A DNA stretch of 64,000 nt from Steinernema hermaphroditum. Taxonomy: Eukaryota > Nematoda > Chromadorea > Rhabditida > Steinernematidae. Below the pieces are notes generated by a model. It was not told the DNA's origin. It did not search any database and was given only the letters and a program-made list of their open reading frames with translations. Shown one piece after another: positions 61,648 to 64,000 of this stretch. The position numbers and the translations under genes are program-made. The DNA lies in contig CM059624.1 in NCBI GenBank assembly GCA_030435675.1, forward strand, positions 2,442,769-2,506,768, given 5' to 3'. The first letter of the stretch is position 1; every line of letters begins with the position of its first letter.

Positions 61648-63705
61648 ATTGTACATGTTGGGTAAAATGCGTTTTTAATTAAAACAGTCAAGTTCTAGGA
61701 CCATTGTTAATTTTGCAAGAAAAAGGGAAGTTAGCTAGGGGAATGACAAACGGTGCCATTGAACGAACGGTGGCTCCGGCTCCTCTTCCTACGTATCCTA
61801 CGCAAACGAAGGGAAAGCAGATCAGTTAACGCTTAGAAGCTTAGAGTGGTCTCGGACTATTTAACAACCGTTGCATCGCCCGATTTGTATTGGTATTCGA
61901 CTTCGAATTTGATACTGAAGCTGTTTAGAGATGCATGAGGTGAATCAGCCTGATGGTTACCGTTCTAGTACATAAGCTACAGTTCCGAAGGTCGTATTTT
62001 AGTGGGGTATAGAGCATCTTGGTCACGTGGATGACGAGAGCCCTTGTATTTTTCTTACCTTCTGGGGGAATGCTTACTCGCTCACCACTGCTGTATGGCT
62101 GTTCAAGACCTCAGTACGACCTCAGATTCAAGACCTCAGATAAGACAAACAATCCTAATAGAGCCAGGATTCGAGGTATCCGATTAGACTCGGAGAGGAT
62201 CCAGACTCCAGCTCCTGGCAGTCGAATGGTCTACGAGTCTCGTCTACGGCATGCCTAACGTGTTGTAATGCGCAAAAAATATAAGCGAGTCACTCGAAAG
62301 CCGCGCCCGCTATGTTTGCTTTGTGAAGAAAAACTTGTGCAGGACTCAAGTTAGTCTTTCGATCACGCAGGCGGCATTTGAAAACGAAAGCCATAATCAA
62401 AATATAGGAAGGAATGGCGAATAAGTGAACGAAAACTACACTCTTGAAGAGACTCATCTTTCTGTATTTTGCTTCTTTTCGTGTTTACTTTCACAGGATT
62501 CAGAGTCAGTATAAAGGTCGCTGAGTGTGTTGACTTTGCACAAGAGTCGCAGAGGTCTCCGATTGAACTCAGAAATTCCAGAAAGAGGAGTTTAGGTAAA
62601 CTGGCGAACAGAGACTACGGGCTAGAGGAAAGCGAAAGATTGTCGGCCTTAAAGGGCCTTAAAAACGAAGGTATTCACACATTTTGCATTTTTACAAAGT
62701 CGGCTGGCAAATAGGATTAGAGGATGGATAACATATCACAACTATCGTATCATCTCGTTACTATTAATTGACTATTTGATCACTTATGTTCCCGAACCTA
62801 CGGCCTTACGTTATGCAGAACGTTTGATGTAGAGAAAGAAAGAAAGTTGGCGTTGATCTTCTTCTAACTTCAACCAGAGATATGCCAGTAGATCAGCGGT
62901 CTTATCAGTTTGTGCAGGAAAAAAAGAGGCGTTGGTTTCTTGAGAGAACCGTGGAATTACAGCTTCATGGTATTACAAACCTTCCGCGAGATCATTGAGT
63001 CAAGAACGACCGCTCGTTCAACTCATTCAGCGAACTTCAGAGAGAGTGGGAGCGAATGGACGACCCAATTGATCGCCACCGACAACAATCAGAACTTACA
63101 CTCGTCACAATCACCATAGATCGGGGATGTGGATTCAGTTGAGAGATTGAGATGGTCTGGATTCCGATTTCCAAGTTGCAGTCCGAACCGTCAGCTCTCA
63201 TAATCACGTCGTTAAATGCATCTAATGACTTAAATCCACGGTATTACGGTATTAGGTAACACTGATTGAAAGCTTTTTTTGACGTGTGAAGCTTTTCAGC
63301 CTCATCTACTTTCCAATCTCGAACATTTCACTTCCAATACCCACTCTGATGGAAATCGAGGAGCAATATTGTAAAGGTTGGACTAAATTGACTATTGCGT
63401 GCAAAGTAAAGCACGTTGACGTCCAGGTTTTTGAGTCTCGAGGGTTTTTTCGGTCACACATTCGGCTTTCGGACCCTATCATGTATCATTTCAACGTAAC
63501 ACTCTATAAAAACTTCATAGTTCCCACCGACTCAATTCAGATTCACCTCTATCGCGCACCCATAACTCGCCGAAATGCGCGAAACTCCCATAAAATAAAC
63601 AATAACTCACGCAACAGGAACATGATTCACACGCACTCCAGTCGCTTCCGTTATTTACTCAAACGCAGTACAAAAGCCGGCGCGCGACCCGGCCGACCTC
63701 AAACT
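61648..63705. other. Repeat-like DNA, no gene recognised
   Basis: 62935-63090 is a diverged copy of family D (GTGGAATTACAGCTTCATGG, AACGACCGCTCGTTCAACTC). Other short frames (62019-62258, 62469-62714) lack ATG starts or relatives. Confidence 0.4.
62935..63090 (+). repeat. Dispersed repeat family D, copy 3 (diverged)
   Basis: Same order of words as 41750-41925: GGAATTACAGC, GAACGACCGCTCGTTCAACT, AGAGAGTGGGAGCGAATGGA, GACCCAATTGATCGCC. Confidence 0.65.
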
Positions 63706-63709
63706 TCCA

Positions 63710-64000
63710 ATGTGCCGCACCACCCTCATCCTCTGCATCCTCGCCGTCGCCATCTTCTTTGGCTCTTCGGCCGCTGTCGAAGAGAAGAAGGCGATCGCCA
63801 AGCGACAGACATACTATTACTATTATTACATCTGTGGCAGCTGGCCCTATCAATGGACTTCCTACTACCGTATGCCCAATTGTCGTAAGCTTAAGATAAG
63901 GATCGTATTTTAGCGTGCAACTACTACAACCCCCAACCTCAACCTCAGCCCAGCTACTGCAACAATGGCGGTTCCCCGACTGGCTATAGCTGCTACAGCG
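63710..64000 (+). CDS. Secreted Cys/Tyr-rich protein, partial (runs off window)
   Basis: Exon 1 63710-63884, exon 2 from 63914. Signal peptide MCRTTLILCILAVAIFFGSS, then a dibasic AKRQ site, a run of six Tyr and ICGSWPYQW. Joining across GTAAGC...TTTTAG (29 nt) continues in phase into PCNYYNPQPQPQPSYCNNGG, keeping the Cys/Tyr/Gln-rich style; without splicing the frame ends at 63913. Composition suggests a secreted structural or cuticle-associated peptide. No family is recognised and the 3' end is outside. Confidence 0.6.

Noticed and set aside
63286..63888. 200-codon ORF before the window end
   Set aside because: It overlaps the signal-peptide gene at 63710 in another frame, and its composition is that of non-coding DNA.

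Overview
The window looks like accessory, duplication-rich nuclear DNA from a nematode. The evidence is short spliceosomal introns of about 40-50 nt ending in TTTCAG-type acceptors, a 21/22 match to the nematode SL1 spliced leader, recognisable nematode-like orthologues (ATP synthase subunit e, an EF-hand protein, a CCHC zinc-knuckle protein, a G-protein alpha subunit with a KSGLY tail), and eukaryotic tRNAs with A and B boxes. A steinernematid-type worm is possible because of the expanded MNTVP-type and aspartic-protease-like families, but that placement is inference and weakly held.

Layout. 0-7 kb: a Merlin DNA transposon with a perfect 8-bp target duplication and a dead transposase, a small secreted peptide candidate, a short MNTVP-type gene, and a Ser-rich coiled-coil ORF followed by a strong hairpin. 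7.4-11.9 kb: a four-exon EF-hand gene on the minus strand whose 3.7-kb intron holds a RING-H2 gene on the other strand and an alternative first exon. 12.9-21.1 kb: a tandem cluster of MNTVP-type genes (two intact, two broken, two fragments) with a conserved TATA-containing leader, interrupted by MITE-like palindromes, an env-like scrap and a calreticulin C-terminus fused to a family fragment. 21.5-29.6 kb: conserved genes (zinc knuckle, ATP synthase e, G alpha), with five tRNA genes nested in intron 1 of the G alpha gene.

28.9-43.3 kb: a tRNA-rich, protein-poor region. Five divergent tRNA-Pro(AGG) doublets share a spacer of about 103 bp that occurs in both orientations, and tRNA-Ala genes travel with a conserved 5' flank of about 370 bp, including one inverted pair. 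Two longer MNTVP/MDDLP-type genes lie beside the Ala tRNAs. 43.8-47.6 kb: a decayed but intron-bearing protein-primed family B DNA polymerase (Polinton/Maverick-like) and an adjacent acidic gene.

48.2-61.7 kb: a tandem array of four pepsin-like secreted proteins plus two wrecked copies. All intact members have lost the Gly of both DTG catalytic motifs, and three carry a GC-AG intron. A GATA site and TATA box are conserved upstream. One repeat of this array contains an insertion of about 290 bp with the SL1 match; a Merlin fragment sits in a broken family gene between array members. 61.7-64 kb is mostly repeat-like DNA ending in a secreted Cys/Tyr-rich gene that runs off the window. The most unusual signals are the flipping tRNA-Pro doublets, the DTV/DTK protease-like family and the genomic SL1 copy.
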